In this document: positions 63,481 to 64,000 of the stretch, piece by piece | Layout of the letters: each line of letters starts with the position of its first letter | Numbering within the stretch: the first letter of the stretch is position 1 | NCBI GenBank assembly: GCA_949825045.1 | Contig: OX463829.1 | Span: 23,096,715 to 23,160,714 of the forward strand | Source: Argyresthia goedartella | Lineage: Eukaryota; Arthropoda; Insecta; Lepidoptera; Argyresthiidae | Direction of reading: 5' to 3' | Length of the DNA stretch: 64,000 bases | Notes under the pieces: model-generated | Told to the model about the DNA's origin: nothing | Database searches by the model: none | What the model saw: the letters and a program-made list of their open reading frames with translations, nothing else | Position numbers and translations under genes: made by a program

Positions 63481-64000
63481 TATATATATTGAACACAAAT
63501 GGAAGAATTTAGAATAAACACGACGGAAGAAAACAAAATAACTCATTCATTTATTCTTGTATTCAATCATACAATCGATCAATCATTCTGAATCATTCTA
63601 TCGAGCGATATCGACGGTCGTGGTGTGTCACTATCATTACAAATGGTATCTGACTCAGCAGTATGCTGAAGGCCATGCCTTCAGCGCTGATTTTCAGTCA
63701 GCGCCGAGTTTTACCCCGCGAGCATCACAGTCTGCGGCGTGGTACAGCCATTTAAACATTTTGAAAATAAATATATAACATATTAGTAAGTAAAAAATAT
63801 AATAAATCAAAATATGTAATAACAGAGACAATATAAATACATTTCTTGTGCGGTAGCCATAGTTTCAATTAAAAAAAAATAAAAAAAATATATATTTAAA
63901 ATTTACCTAGGTTGTGCGGGGCAGGCGGTTCCACTGGAAATGTCAATGAGCAACCACAGACTCAAGTCTTGTTTCGACGAGAGGTTGGAACGGAAGGCAG
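63481..64000. other. No gene seen
   Basis: AT-rich with short simple repeats. Nothing can be assigned before the window ends. Confidence 0.4.

Overview
The window looks like a repeat-rich, AT-rich intergenic or intronic stretch of an insect nuclear genome, most likely a moth or butterfly. The evidence is several tRNA-derived SINE families, a dispersed repeat with a CCGT-microsatellite core and a tail of the type gaacccttcgtgcgcgag / ccgactcgcacttggccga, and RTE-type LINE 3' ends of a kind I associate with Lepidoptera, plus BEL/Pao and Ty3/gypsy elements. The order-level call is inference; no species is claimed. I found no host protein-coding gene, rRNA or functional tRNA gene that I can support. 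Nearly every long reading frame belongs to a transposable element.

Layout. (1) 3.4-14.5 kb: a complete but broken Ty3/gypsy element on the minus strand. It has two ~1.1-kb LTRs, a 4-bp target duplication AATG, a tRNA-Lys-type primer site and a polypurine tract. A non-LTR retrotransposon (LINE) with an uninterrupted 978-codon endonuclease/reverse transcriptase frame sits inside its gag gene on the plus strand. (2) 15.6-21.7 kb: a mosaic of MITEs, SINEs and a ~0.5-kb repeat present twice. (3) 21.8-27.0 kb: a short BEL/Pao element (minus strand, 542-bp LTRs, TSD ATAAA) inserted in a SINE. It has an intact gag and a pol reduced by two in-frame deletions. (4) 27-40 kb: LINE fragments, MITEs, SINEs and unassigned AT-rich DNA. 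(5) 40.1-43.1 kb: a decayed second LINE. (6) 44-49 kb: SINE, MITEs and a foldback element, with a perfect RFX X-box next to GC-rich DNA. (7) 49.6-57.1 kb: a near full-length BEL/Pao element (minus, TSD CTTAT) with stops and frameshifts. (8) 57-64 kb: degenerate repeats, SINEs and small MITEs.

How the parts relate. The two BEL/Pao elements are relatives. In both, gag ends at an in-frame TAG at the same place and pol continues in the same frame, which suggests stop-codon readthrough. Both also keep a small inverted repeat between the pol stop and the polypurine tract. The full-length copy shows what the short copy has lost: most of protease, the whole RT, the zinc-binding part of integrase and the first integrase Asp.

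The least explained signal is a ~110-140 bp core found seven times (17.9, 18.9, 20.2, 34.0, 34.5, 38.4 and 44.6 kb) inside four kinds of MITE with clearly different terminal inverted repeats. The core carries a hairpin whose stem sequence differs between families while pairing is kept. I treat this as the best candidate for an undescribed modular element.
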